Shown here: positions 5,894 through 14,913 of the stretch, piece by piece
Numbering within the stretch: position 1 is the stretch's first letter
Layout of the letters: each line of letters begins with the position of its first letter
IMG/VR virus record: IMGVR_UViG_3300025646_000225
Span: 1 to 29,634 of that record
Reading direction: 5' to 3' (one strand)
DNA from: a virus
Length of the DNA stretch: 29,634 nt
The notes under the pieces: generated by a model
The model's database searches: none
The model's input: the letters and a program-made list of their open reading frames with translations, nothing else
Told to the model about the DNA's origin: nothing
Translations under genes and position numbers: made by a program

Positions 5894-6400
5894 ATGTTAG
5901 CCAGCGAAATCAAAACATGGAACGACGCCGCAAGATACGAACTAGAGTTCCATGACCGCAACGCCGTTCACGCATCCGATTACGCTATTGATTCAATTCG
6001 CACCCGCGGGCCACGATTGATTGAGCAAGCACAGCCAGAGGAACTGGCGCAAAGCGGTGCTCAATGGAGGCTGGGACATTTCATTATCAGCACCGGCACG
6101 TTGGCGTGCCGTGCGTTGAAAGACAGAGGCCAATGGGATATCGACCAGATGGTCAACCTGTTGTGCAACAAGCAACATGATTACGGTACGGGAAACATTC
6201 TTGCTTTCGGAATCATGGGGATCGCTGTCCGCATGTCCGACAAGATTGAACGACTAAACAACCTGACCAGAAACATATCATCCAACCCAATCCCCCGCAA
6301 CGAATCATTGCTAGACACACTCATGGATATCGTAGGGTATGCTGTAGTCACAGGCATGGTAATCGCAAATCATTTCACCTTGGAACTGGCAGATGAATAA
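5894..6400 (+). CDS. Nmad1/MazG-like nucleotide-metabolism protein
   Basis: Encodes 168 residues from ATG 5894 (AGGAGA four bases upstream; an ATG at 5873 lacks a ribosome site). Seen in order: NKQHDYGTGNILAFGIMGI, then VRMSDKIERLNNL, then ESLLDTLMDIVGYAV. The set KxxDYG, G(I)xxRxxDKxxRL and ExxxDTLxDxxxYA is the all-alpha NTP-pyrophosphohydrolase pattern of the nucleotide modification associated domain 1 family (formerly DUF1599), in which the acidic residues bind magnesium. Such proteins accompany phage base-modification or nucleotide-pool genes. The N-terminal ~85 residues are not recognised. It overlaps the next small gene by eight bases. Confidence 0.7.
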   Translation: MLASEIKTWNDAARYELEFHDRNAVHASDYAIDSIRTRGPRLIEQAQPEELAQSGAQWRLGHFIISTGTLACRALKDRGQWDIDQMVNLLCNKQHDYGTGNILAFGIMGIAVRMSDKIERLNNLTRNISSNPIPRNESLLDTLMDIVGYAVVTGMVIANHFTLELADE

Positions 6401-6545
6401 GAAAGAAGTCGTAGAACTAGAAGCAACACTGGAATCACTGAAAGCAGAAGTGGAACGTCACGGCCTGCCACGCAAACACCTGCTGGATATCCACAACGCA
6501 ATCAGATCATGCCGTGCCATAGCGGAAGCAAAGAGCAGAAAATGA
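6393..6545 (+). CDS. Small coiled-coil-like hypothetical protein
   Basis: Encodes 50 residues, MNKKEVVELEATLESLKAEV and on to AEAKSRK. The start ATG 6393 overlaps the end of the previous gene and the stop (6543-6545) overlaps the next ATG as ATGA, so it fills the gap in a continuous chain of coupled genes; this is the main reason to believe it. The N-terminal 25 residues show heptad spacing of Val/Leu and are predicted to be a short coiled coil. No Shine-Dalgarno is obvious. Function unknown. Confidence 0.6.
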   Translation: MNKKEVVELEATLESLKAEVERHGLPRKHLLDIHNAIRSCRAIAEAKSRK

Positions 6546-6790
6546 CAGAGCACTTCGATGAATCAGAACTGGACGAGATTGGAAGAATGCTGGACATCGC
6601 TCACCGCAAACTGGAAAACGGATTCGAAATCGGATTCGAAATCTCCCAGTACGACGCCGAACTATTGATTGACTGCTGGGACGACGCCACCTCGGGCGAC
6701 ACCACAGCCGTCTACATGCTGATGGCAGAGATGGGTAAACTGATTGAAGTTCTCAGGGACGCCATCGAACCAGACTTCCAGCCTGAGTAG
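6542..6790 (+). CDS. Small acidic hypothetical protein at the end of the early arm
   Basis: Encodes 82 residues from ATG 6542 (ATGA overlap with the previous stop). Strongly acidic and probably helical (ESELDEIGRMLDIAHRKLEN, MLMAEMGKLIEVL). A 12-base direct repeat gives the internal FEIGFEI. The last codons CCT GAG TAG are also the first bases of the tRNA gene, so the protein's C-terminus and the tRNA acceptor stem constrain each other. Function unknown. Confidence 0.65.
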   Translation: MTEHFDESELDEIGRMLDIAHRKLENGFEIGFEISQYDAELLIDCWDDATSGDTTAVYMLMAEMGKLIEVLRDAIEPDFQPE

Positions 6791-6853
6791 CCCAACGGCA
6801 GAGGCGGCGCACTCAAACTGCGTACAGTGTGGGTTCGAATCCCACCTCAGGCA
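6781..6853 (+). tRNA. tRNA with CAA anticodon (reads Leu TTG), short variable loop
   Basis: A full cloverleaf of 73 bases: acceptor stem GCCTGAG (6781-6787) with CTCAGGC (6846-6852), a three-pair D stem (6790-6792 with 6803-6805) with loop GG at 6797-6798, anticodon stem GCGCA/TGCGT (6807-6811/6819-6823) with loop CTCAAAC, variable loop ACAGT, and T arm GTGGG-TTCGAAT-CCCAC. Discriminator is A6853; CCA is not encoded. Anticodon 6814-6816 is CAA, so leucine by the code, with the A73 expected for leucine. Unusually, the variable loop has only five bases, whereas leucine tRNAs normally have a long variable arm. It overlaps the stop codon of the preceding gene and ends five bases before the convergent endolysin stop. 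Confidence 0.9.
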
Positions 6854-6857
6854 CGAA

Positions 6858-7886
6858 TCAGGATGACGCCTGCAAGTCCACCAGCACATGACATGGTGCG
6901 CTGGTGAACACGTTGATATGCCCATCCACAACAGGCACCCAACTGGTGTTAGCAATCGTCTGACCTGCACCCCAGTTCACGTTGCTGACAACAGGCATGT
7001 TGCCAGCACCCCAAGCAGTCAGCCAACCGCCACCACCCTGATCGATCACCGTGATGTTCACAAACGCCGCATCCACAGCATCCACACGGATACGACGGGA
7101 CTCACCCCTAGCATGTGCGCCAGCATGACGGGAATCGTAAACCCTGACTGGCGGTACAACCATTCTCATCTTGAAACTCCGATCATAATTGATTGACGGC
7201 GGGACAACCTCAGGCTTCTTCCTATCAACAACGAACCTGTCCCATGATTCGCCCCGCATGATATTCAAATCAAGATGCGTCGATGACGTACCGTACACAT
7301 GGCCCCTGAAATTACCTTCGGCAGAGAACTGCCAAGCATCCCACTGTGACCAGTCCTTCGGCACCACAGGCTGCTTGTATCGCATCGCATGATCAGCCCA
7401 CTCACTCGGATCATGCGGCACATCAGGCACAGAATAACGAGCAAGCCACAACGGGCAATGCCCAACAACCGCACCCTTCACGGCAGGATTCCAGAACCAT
7501 GCCGCCGTATAAATAACAGGCGACATACCCAAATGTTTCTCAACCAGACGCACACCCTGCGTTATCGACCTGCCAATATCCGCAGGCGATTTCTCATCGC
7601 CATGCTCAACATCAATCATCGGTATCAACGACGCACCCATCTGGCTGTGGGCCGCCAAAAGTTTAGCGACCTGTTCCTGAGCGGAATACTTCGGACGCCA
7701 GAACGTATACAAACCAAACGGTAGCCCGACCCGTCGGGCGTTCTCCGCATACTGATCCAACTTCTTGTCCTTGGTCAGCCCGTTATACGCACGCATATAC
7801 ACGGCGTCCACACCAGACGCCGCCATCACATCCCAATCAATCTCGCCCTGCCACTTGGAGACATCAATAAATGTTTTCCAACTCAT
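6858..7886 (-). CDS. GH25 muramidase endolysin with C-terminal actinobacterial-type domain
   Basis: Encodes 342 residues. Seen: DVSKWQG at the N-terminus (D8), PMIDVEHGD (D92, E94, the catalytic DxE), and WDAWQFS near residue 195, giving a complete GH25 lysozyme of ~220 residues that cuts the glycan of peptidoglycan. The last ~100 residues (VRVYDSRHAGAHA, FVNITVIDQGGGGWLTAWGA, NVNWGAGQTIANT, HVLVDLQA) form a beta-rich domain that strongly resembles one repeated in secreted proteins of Actinobacteria, with the RVxDTR...NVTVxxP...SNLNW...DVxG pattern. It probably binds the host wall. The start overlaps the stop of the giant upstream gene (ATGA), after GGGAAG. No signal peptide is seen, so release needs a holin. 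Confidence 0.9.
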   Translation of the reverse strand: MSWKTFIDVSKWQGEIDWDVMAASGVDAVYMRAYNGLTKDKKLDQYAENARRVGLPFGLYTFWRPKYSAQEQVAKLLAAHSQMGASLIPMIDVEHGDEKSPADIGRSITQGVRLVEKHLGMSPVIYTAAWFWNPAVKGAVVGHCPLWLARYSVPDVPHDPSEWADHAMRYKQPVVPKDWSQWDAWQFSAEGNFRGHVYGTSSTHLDLNIMRGESWDRFVVDRKKPEVVPPSINYDRSFKMRMVVPPVRVYDSRHAGAHARGESRRIRVDAVDAAFVNITVIDQGGGGWLTAWGAGNMPVVSNVNWGAGQTIANTSWVPVVDGHINVFTSAPCHVLVDLQASS

Positions 7887-10800
7887 CTTCCCACGCCTTT
7901 AGCGGCGTACTCCATACGCCGCAACTCGCCCTGAATCTGCTCAGGAGTCAACTGCCCATACGGGATACCAAGATACGTTCCCAACGTCGTCCAGAAATCA
8001 CGCTCCGCATACCGTTGAGAACCACCAATGGCCTGCTGGACAGGGGACTCTGGCCCCTGACCAGCGGCACTCAAACCAGACTTGAGATAACGCTGCAACT
8101 GTTGCAACGGCGGCAACAAACCGGGACCAACTGATTGGGCGAACCGCCCGATCTGGTAGCCGTCATCAGTGAACTCGCCACTCACATCACCGCCAGTCAA
8201 CCCGAACAACTCGGTCAACACCGCAGACGGGATGTCAGTCACCCCAGCCTTCTGCGTCTTGGTGCCGAACGGTGTGTCAAACGCCAACGACTTCTGAGTC
8301 AACCCTTCGACGGCGGTGCGAATCAACGGGTTCGACTGACCCAACAGACGTTGCGGAACTAGCAACTGTTCCAACTGCTGTTGCAAATCAATCTGCGGCA
8401 AATCGGGATTCAAATATCTGCCGTCACCCAACTGCAACGGTTCACGTTCACGCAACCACACGGGCCAGAACTGGTAGTCAGATGCACGCCCCGCGGTCAA
8501 CTCACGCAAATCATTGTACCGTTGATACATTCCAGGTCGTGTAAATTGATTGATGATTTGCAGCGACATGTTGCGGCTAGCGAAAGTCCAGAACGGGATG
8601 ACCAACTTCGCCACCTCATCCAAACGTGAAGTGTCCGAATAGTCGAAATGGTAACGGATGATACGAGCAGAGTTCTGATCCAACGTGAAGCCACGCTCCA
8701 CACCGTCAATTGCCATCGCCATACGGCCCCAGATTTCAGCCTGCTCGTTGCGCTTCTGGAACCAACGAGTGTAAGCATTGTTGTAGATGCGGCTGGACTT
8801 ACCACGAATCAACGGCATCACTTCATCAATGGCTTGACCGCCACCCGAACCGACCACAGCACGGAACGCCTCCTCAAATATGGGGCGGTCCGCTGCCGAC
8901 AACGAATCAAATGCTGCATCCAAACCATTGCGATAATACTCGCGGGCAAACTTGAAAGTCTTAGCCTGTTGTAATGGGGTAATGCCAGCAACAAGGTTAT
9001 TGAATGCTGCAGTCATAGCGTTACGAACAATGAACCCCGGCGTTGAGATGGCATACGCCTTGAAGAAACGCTGATACTCCAAATAGGATTTCATGAAAGC
9101 GTTCCACTCTTTGGGGTCTTGCAACTTGCGGACACCCAACGTCATCTCGTCGTACAGTTCACGGGGAATCTGCACACCGAGCCGTTCAATCTCAACCCAG
9201 CCATCCAAAATATCTTTGACAACTTGGCCGCCAATATTTGAATTAGCGATGTTGTTCACCACGTTCTGTTGGATAACAATGTTCGCTTCCTTCTTGGCAA
9301 GGTCTGCTTCCAAACCGAACAACTGGGTGAACACTCTGTCCCAAGCCTGACGTTGCTTGTCCGTGAACTGGACGGTCTGTAAATTATCCAACACGCCTTG
9401 CACCCTGTTCGCCCACTCTGTCGCACCCTGACGGGCAGCGCCAGCAGGCGGAGCCGAATTCAAAGCATCACGAATGTCGTTGATTTCTTTCTCGTACAAC
9501 GGACGCACCGACTGCTGCCAATCATCTTGCGAAACAAACGCAGCCTCCGCAGCCTCGAACCGTGTGGCCGCCGCCTCAACCTTGCGTTCAGTTTGCTTGA
9601 TTGATTTGAACACAGGATCAGATTGAATCTCACGTTCCATATCGGAACGTGCCTTGTTCAACTTGCGTTGCTCGGAACGCAACTCCTGACCAGCCTTGCC
9701 ACGGGTGACAGGTTCACCCGTCCCGATATCAACACGTTCCCTGCCACGGGCAACATTGACACGCTGTTCAATTGCTTGACGAGCACGAGTTTCACCGCTA
9801 CGCAACGTGCCGATTTCACGGCCCGCTGCCGCCGCAGCGGCACGGGCCTCCGTGTCAGCACGGGCTGCCTTCTCCAACTCGGGATCGATCTGCTGGCCTC
9901 GGGCAATCAACTGCTCACGTTCCTCCGCAAGCCGCATCTCCGCATCCAGCGGAGTGGAAGTCACCTGAGTGGTCGGCTCCACAGCGGCCACAGGTTCGGG
10001 GGCAGCCGCAGCAGTCGGCTGACTGACAGCCGCATCCAACTGGTCACGTTCAGCCTTCGGAATCTTCGCCCACGACTCAGGCTTCTTCACCCCAGCAGAC
10101 TGTGCCGCCTCAGCCGTGTACCGCAAGAACAACTCGGGATCAGCAGACGCAGCCTGCTGCACATTCCTAGAGAAATTATCGGTGCCGATACCACCAGCCG
10201 CACGACCAACAGCGAACTCCACTTCCATCTGGAAACGATCCAACACCTCAGCGAAGAACGGGCTTCGTGAAGCACCACGACCAGCAGCCAGCGCACGCTT
10301 CACCAACTCGGCCTTCTCACCAATGTCAGCAACATCATCCAAACGAGACAAGAACTCGTTGATTGTGCCAGCCTTCTCCGCCTTCTTCGCATCGGCAATC
10401 AACTCGGTGATTGCCTCGGCACGCTTCCTGTCGCTAACCCAAACGCCACGACCCAACGCATCCCTAGTTGAATCGTCTGTGGTCGCCTCAAAGGTTTGAC
10501 GAACCGCAGGTGCGGCAGACGGTGCAGGCGTAGGCGCAGCCGCAGCCGTCGGCTCAATCACGGTGCGTTGCGGAACAACATCATCCCAAGCCAACGTGCC
10601 ATCAGCAATGCCAGCAAACACGTTGTCAGTGGCACCACTATAAATGTTCCACGTTTCCGTCGGGTCCATCAAAATCTTGGTGCCACCCAACTGGACATCA
10701 GGAATCGACACCATGACACGGGCTGCTTCGGGGCCAGCATCAATAGATGCGGCCCCACGAATCATGTCATCAACAAGAGCGATCACAGTGTCGGGATCAA

Positions 10801-13800
10801 GAGGTTCGGTAGCGTCAGCCAAAGCAATATCGACAGCATCAATCATCGCAGCCAAATAGGTTTGAACAATCTCGTCGCTGGTTTCAGCAGACCTGCCCCA
10901 ACCGTGAATCGTTTGAATCAACGGGGCCAACTGCTCGGGGACACGGGGATCAATCTCGGTACCCAACGGCGACTCCATCAACCTGCGGACCTCAACCGTG
11001 ATCCAATCGGCGTACTCCTGATTGCCAGTCAACTCGGCAATCACCTCGCCAGCCGACTCATCCAACGCAGTCAACACACGTTGCATATCATCCAACCTGC
11101 TGGACAAATCATACGTCTGCTCAATGTCTGCCGCAGGAATAGCAATCGGATCAGGTATATCGCTCGCCTCAGGGTAAAACACTGCGGCCCCACCGTCAGG
11201 CAAATCCTGCAAATACTGTTCAGACGTATACACCACACCGTCAGGTGCAACCTCGGAATCAAAATTGATTTCCGACAAAGCACGCAACCGTGTCGTCCTA
11301 GTGTTGATGCTCTCAACCGACTCGGTAATCTCGCTGGCCTCCACACCCAGCCGCTCGGCACGCCGCTCGGCGGAAGCCTGACGGCGTTGCGCCCGTGAAC
11401 GGCGAGTTTCCAACGCCTTCAACTTGGAAGCAAACTTGTTTTCCCTGCGCTCCAACACCTCGGCAGCCAACTGGCGGATATCCGACGGACGCTTCTTGCG
11501 GTTCGGGAACATCTTGGAATGCTGCTCCAACAGATATTGGCGTGCCGCCTCCTGCGCACCCTCACCACGACTGATCGCATCCTCAATAGAAGCAACACGC
11601 AACTCCAAAGCGGTAATCATATCTTCCCAAGAGCCACGAATATTCGCCGTCTGAGCATCAGCCTGTGTCCGCAACACCTTCAACTGTCCAGCAAGATTCG
11701 ACAACTCCTGTTGTCGTGCAGCAACAGCCTGCTCCGCCTGCACCCACTTGTCATCAGAGCCACGCAACACCGCTTCAGCAATCTCAACCAGTTTATTGCC
11801 AGCCTTCTTCTCGCCACGAACAACAGCATTGGAGATTCTGCGAATCAAACCTTGACGTTCGTTATTCAACGTGTTCAAGGTGTCTTGCGCTTCCTTCAAC
11901 AAAGTCTTATCAGGAATAACCTTCTCCAACACGGGACGAATAGCATCCGTCCCATAGTCAAACAACCTGTCAAAGTAAGCGACACGGGCAGCCTGATTCG
12001 AAATGCTGTCAATATAACTAGAGACAACCTCAGCCGAATCAGTCTCAAAGAAATCAAAATCAGTGTTCGTCTTACGCCGCCAAATCTCGTTGATTTCCGC
12101 AATCGAACCAGTCTGGAGTTCTTCATCTAAAAACTTTTCGCCAGCAATCAACTTACGCATACGCAACGGGCCGCCACCCTGACGCATCTCCCGAGCACCA
12201 ACCCCAATCATCTCCTGAACCTGAGACATCCACGGAGTCTTATCAGTTGCCTTCGTAGTACGAATCAAACGATTCATCTCGGGCGTAACCTTATGGAAGA
12301 AATAGTTATCAATAGACGGGATATCAATAGCGTAATTAGGATTCAAACCATACTTAGTTCGGAACCCGTCCATCCGCATGTTATACAACTGGCGCATTTC
12401 CTCAAACGCATCAGTTACTCGGTTCGCCAAATCCTGAGCCTCAGCAGGCAACTGCCTTGTGGTCGCTGTGGTACCCGGCTCAATCAACGTAGCGATATCA
12501 TTCCTATAGGGAGACTCAGCCAACTCTTTCAACAAGCCACGATAACGAGAATTCAACACAGCAGTCGTGATGCCCGCCTCACGGCGGGCAGCCAACGAAC
12601 CAGCATACTGGAGAACAGCGGTACGGGCCTCACCACCAGCATCATTCCAACCCCTGTTGCGTGCAGCCGCAATCAAATTGCGGCGAGTACCAACAGTGGC
12701 CAAAGCAGGAACACCACCCCTAGGACCGATCTTCGACAACACATCACCAACACTGGCACGGCCACGGGCCACAGTGCCGCCCACAGCACGGGCAGCACGA
12801 CCCGTGCCACCAAGCACCCCCTGAGAACCCCACGCCCAAGCAATACCCTCAGGTTCCAGAATGCCAGCCTGAACCAACGCCTGACGTTCAGACCGCTTCA
12901 AACCCCACTCACCCAAACGATACAACCGTTGCGGATTCTCCAACAAACTGGGAACAGCCCTGACAGCATCATCCTGCAACAGTCGTGCCGTCAAAGCGGC
13001 ACGACCAGCCTGACCAGCCCACTGCCCCGCCCCAAACGTCACATACGACAACGGATCAGTTAGACCCTGAAACGTCAACTCTGCTCCAGCATCCACAATA
13101 AACAAACCGCCGTTGATCAACTTGTCAACCCACCCAACACCAGTCGGCTTATTCACCTTGTCCCGAATGTTTGGAACAGTCAACATATAATTAGGGTCTT
13201 TGACTTTCTCCTGCCACGACCTGCGAGTGCTGATCCTTTCGGACGGCAAACGGAAAACATCACGCCCACCAGAAGGCACAGGAGTGACATCAACACTGGC
13301 CTCAGACTCAGGGATAGGGCCACGACCAGCGGCAGCACCATACGCACCAGAAACATCAAGCGCCGCACCAGAACCAATCATCCCCAACGCTTCAAACGGC
13401 TCAGCAAAAGTTGCTTGAACCCCCCGCGCTCCAACAGGCAACCATCCCAAACCCTCCATGATTCCCTTGCCAGCAAGACCCAGAACCTTGCCAGTCAACC
13501 CCAGCCCCGGCAACGTGCCACCACCAGCAATCGTGGACAACTGCTCAATCAATCCCTGCTTGCGCTCAGGGGAAACACTGGGATCATCAACGATTCGTTC
13601 ATACTGGGTTTGAATCACATCCTGCACATCGGCAGGAGTAACCGTGTCATCTTTTACCGCAGCCGCAGGCTGCACCCGAGGAACCGAAACATCACCAGAC
13701 GACGGAACAACAGGTTGATAGCCACCCGAATCAACAGGCTGCACGGGAGCAGGCTGACCAGTGGGCTGACTCGCAGGCTGACCAGTAGTAATGTCAATCC

Positions 13801-13864
13801 ACCCGTCATCCTGACGGGGCATCTGCTGTGGACGCCTACTGAAAGGCGATCTGGTGATAGGCAT
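7883..13864 (-). CDS. Giant internal virion (ejection-type) protein
   Basis: Encodes 1993 residues, a fifth of the window. The N-terminus is Pro/Gln-rich; residues ~110-350 contain Gly/Ala hydrophobic stretches (LPGLGLTGKVLGLAGKGI; GLTDPLSYVTFGAGQWAG) that could insert in membrane. The middle holds long Ala/Arg/Glu coiled coils (e.g. ETRRSRAQRRQASAERRAER) and Pro/Ala linkers (PTAAAAPTPAPSAAP). Residues ~1600-1850 contain an aromatic block (YAISTPGFIVRNAMTAAFNN; VIPFWTFASRNMSLQ) that I associate with very large virion proteins of environmental phages. Position between other Ala/Gln-rich proteins and the lysin matches T7 gp14-gp16 or P22 gp7/16/20 ejection proteins. I see no lytic transglycosylase or RNA polymerase motif. 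Start forms a TAATG overlap. Confidence 0.85.
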   Translation of the reverse strand: MPITRSPFSRRPQQMPRQDDGWIDITTGQPASQPTGQPAPVQPVDSGGYQPVVPSSGDVSVPRVQPAAAVKDDTVTPADVQDVIQTQYERIVDDPSVSPERKQGLIEQLSTIAGGGTLPGLGLTGKVLGLAGKGIMEGLGWLPVGARGVQATFAEPFEALGMIGSGAALDVSGAYGAAAGRGPIPESEASVDVTPVPSGGRDVFRLPSERISTRRSWQEKVKDPNYMLTVPNIRDKVNKPTGVGWVDKLINGGLFIVDAGAELTFQGLTDPLSYVTFGAGQWAGQAGRAALTARLLQDDAVRAVPSLLENPQRLYRLGEWGLKRSERQALVQAGILEPEGIAWAWGSQGVLGGTGRAARAVGGTVARGRASVGDVLSKIGPRGGVPALATVGTRRNLIAAARNRGWNDAGGEARTAVLQYAGSLAARREAGITTAVLNSRYRGLLKELAESPYRNDIATLIEPGTTATTRQLPAEAQDLANRVTDAFEEMRQLYNMRMDGFRTKYGLNPNYAIDIPSIDNYFFHKVTPEMNRLIRTTKATDKTPWMSQVQEMIGVGAREMRQGGGPLRMRKLIAGEKFLDEELQTGSIAEINEIWRRKTNTDFDFFETDSAEVVSSYIDSISNQAARVAYFDRLFDYGTDAIRPVLEKVIPDKTLLKEAQDTLNTLNNERQGLIRRISNAVVRGEKKAGNKLVEIAEAVLRGSDDKWVQAEQAVAARQQELSNLAGQLKVLRTQADAQTANIRGSWEDMITALELRVASIEDAISRGEGAQEAARQYLLEQHSKMFPNRKKRPSDIRQLAAEVLERRENKFASKLKALETRRSRAQRRQASAERRAERLGVEASEITESVESINTRTTRLRALSEINFDSEVAPDGVVYTSEQYLQDLPDGGAAVFYPEASDIPDPIAIPAADIEQTYDLSSRLDDMQRVLTALDESAGEVIAELTGNQEYADWITVEVRRLMESPLGTEIDPRVPEQLAPLIQTIHGWGRSAETSDEIVQTYLAAMIDAVDIALADATEPLDPDTVIALVDDMIRGAASIDAGPEAARVMVSIPDVQLGGTKILMDPTETWNIYSGATDNVFAGIADGTLAWDDVVPQRTVIEPTAAAAPTPAPSAAPAVRQTFEATTDDSTRDALGRGVWVSDRKRAEAITELIADAKKAEKAGTINEFLSRLDDVADIGEKAELVKRALAAGRGASRSPFFAEVLDRFQMEVEFAVGRAAGGIGTDNFSRNVQQAASADPELFLRYTAEAAQSAGVKKPESWAKIPKAERDQLDAAVSQPTAAAAPEPVAAVEPTTQVTSTPLDAEMRLAEEREQLIARGQQIDPELEKAARADTEARAAAAAAGREIGTLRSGETRARQAIEQRVNVARGRERVDIGTGEPVTRGKAGQELRSEQRKLNKARSDMEREIQSDPVFKSIKQTERKVEAAATRFEAAEAAFVSQDDWQQSVRPLYEKEINDIRDALNSAPPAGAARQGATEWANRVQGVLDNLQTVQFTDKQRQAWDRVFTQLFGLEADLAKKEANIVIQQNVVNNIANSNIGGQVVKDILDGWVEIERLGVQIPRELYDEMTLGVRKLQDPKEWNAFMKSYLEYQRFFKAYAISTPGFIVRNAMTAAFNNLVAGITPLQQAKTFKFAREYYRNGLDAAFDSLSAADRPIFEEAFRAVVGSGGGQAIDEVMPLIRGKSSRIYNNAYTRWFQKRNEQAEIWGRMAMAIDGVERGFTLDQNSARIIRYHFDYSDTSRLDEVAKLVIPFWTFASRNMSLQIINQFTRPGMYQRYNDLRELTAGRASDYQFWPVWLREREPLQLGDGRYLNPDLPQIDLQQQLEQLLVPQRLLGQSNPLIRTAVEGLTQKSLAFDTPFGTKTQKAGVTDIPSAVLTELFGLTGGDVSGEFTDDGYQIGRFAQSVGPGLLPPLQQLQRYLKSGLSAAGQGPESPVQQAIGGSQRYAERDFWTTLGTYLGIPYGQLTPEQIQGELRRMEYAAKGVGR

Positions 13865-14913
13865 TACTGTGAGGCTTCCAGAACTCCGATACCCAACAAT
13901 TGTCTCATAGCGTCTTGGAAAGGTGTGCGACCCTTGGCGGCCAACGTGCGACCAGCACGGGCCGCACGCAACCTAGCAGTATCTTCCTCCGCACCAATGA
14001 TTGCCTTCAACGGATCAACCTGAGCCTGACGGGCCAACACACGCTGAGCACCAGACGGACCAGACACATCCGCAATCGGACCCGGCATCGCAGATGCCGG
14101 TCCGCCAGACGGCTTCGGCTTGAATGGTTCACGCCTAGCAGCCAACATTGATTCAGCCAACGTCCTAGTCGTGCCACGCTGCGTCGGCTTACGCAACGCC
14201 AACACCTGCTCGGGAGTGAACTCGTACTGCTGCCCCGGCGCAGGCAACTGCGCCAAAGCGGGCAGCCCAATCTCCGAGAAATAGTCACGACGCAACTGCT
14301 CGTAATCCAACGGTGCTTGCTCAGGCAGAGCGGCCACAGCCTGATTGTATGCCGCCAATTCCTGCTGATAATCCCGTTCAGCCCGTTGATTGAAGTCACG
14401 TTCGTTAGCGAGAATCTTCAAATCTTCTTCCAACCCAGCAGGTAACTGGACCGCAGGAGCCAAACCGAATCTTCCCGTGGTTTGCTGACCGCCACCCAAA
14501 GCGGTTTCCAAAGCAGCCAACTCGCCCTCAGGGTTACCGCCAAATAGATACACATTCAACAACGTCGTGTTGATCAAATCCAGTAACTCAGGATCATTCT
14601 GTGTGGCCGCACGCCACTTGTTCTGAATCTGCCCGACAATGGGGGTTTCGATAGGGGCAATGGGAGGCAACAACTCTGATTGTGAAGCAGCATAATCACG
14701 TTCAGCAGCCTGCATGGCTTGCAGCAAATAGTTGCGCAAACCTTCAGCCAACACCTGCTCATTCACCACACCGCTACCGACACCCAAAGCAGGAGTCAGC
14801 AACGCTGACAGATCGGTGCGGCTCAACCCCTGTTGAACAGCACTGATCGCATCAGGAGACAGGCTCGTAGGAACCTGCGCTGCCAGTAGTGCCGCCAACA
14901 TTTCTTCGTTCAT
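13864..14913 (-). CDS. Probable internal virion protein
   Basis: Encodes 349 residues rich in Ala, Leu, Gln and Pro, predicted mostly helical (MLAALLAAQVPTSLSPDAIS; RNYLLQAMQAAERDYAASQ). There are repeated Pro-rich turns (LPPIAPIETPIVG) and a C-terminal basic segment (RLRAARAGRTLAAKGR). No known domain is recognised. The start ATG overlaps the stop of the gene before it (TGATG), and its stop overlaps the giant gene's start, so the three are translated as a unit. Composition and position suggest an ejection protein partnering the giant protein; this is inference. Confidence 0.8.
   Translation of the reverse strand: MNEEMLAALLAAQVPTSLSPDAISAVQQGLSRTDLSALLTPALGVGSGVVNEQVLAEGLRNYLLQAMQAAERDYAASQSELLPPIAPIETPIVGQIQNKWRAATQNDPELLDLINTTLLNVYLFGGNPEGELAALETALGGGQQTTGRFGLAPAVQLPAGLEEDLKILANERDFNQRAERDYQQELAAYNQAVAALPEQAPLDYEQLRRDYFSEIGLPALAQLPAPGQQYEFTPEQVLALRKPTQRGTTRTLAESMLAARREPFKPKPSGGPASAMPGPIADVSGPSGAQRVLARQAQVDPLKAIIGAEEDTARLRAARAGRTLAAKGRTPFQDAMRQLLGIGVLEASQ

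Noticed and set aside
6781-6853. Phage attachment site within a tRNA gene
   Set aside because: The whole tRNA is present in a dense phage operon, and no integrase or repressor gene is visible in the window; a phage-borne tRNA explains it better.
9623-13063. Several long + strand frames opposite the giant internal protein gene (e.g. 9623-10270, 10496-11398, 12293-13063)
   Set aside because: They are low-complexity Arg/Thr/Ser-rich shadows of a well-coupled - strand gene and carry no recognisable domain or start signal.
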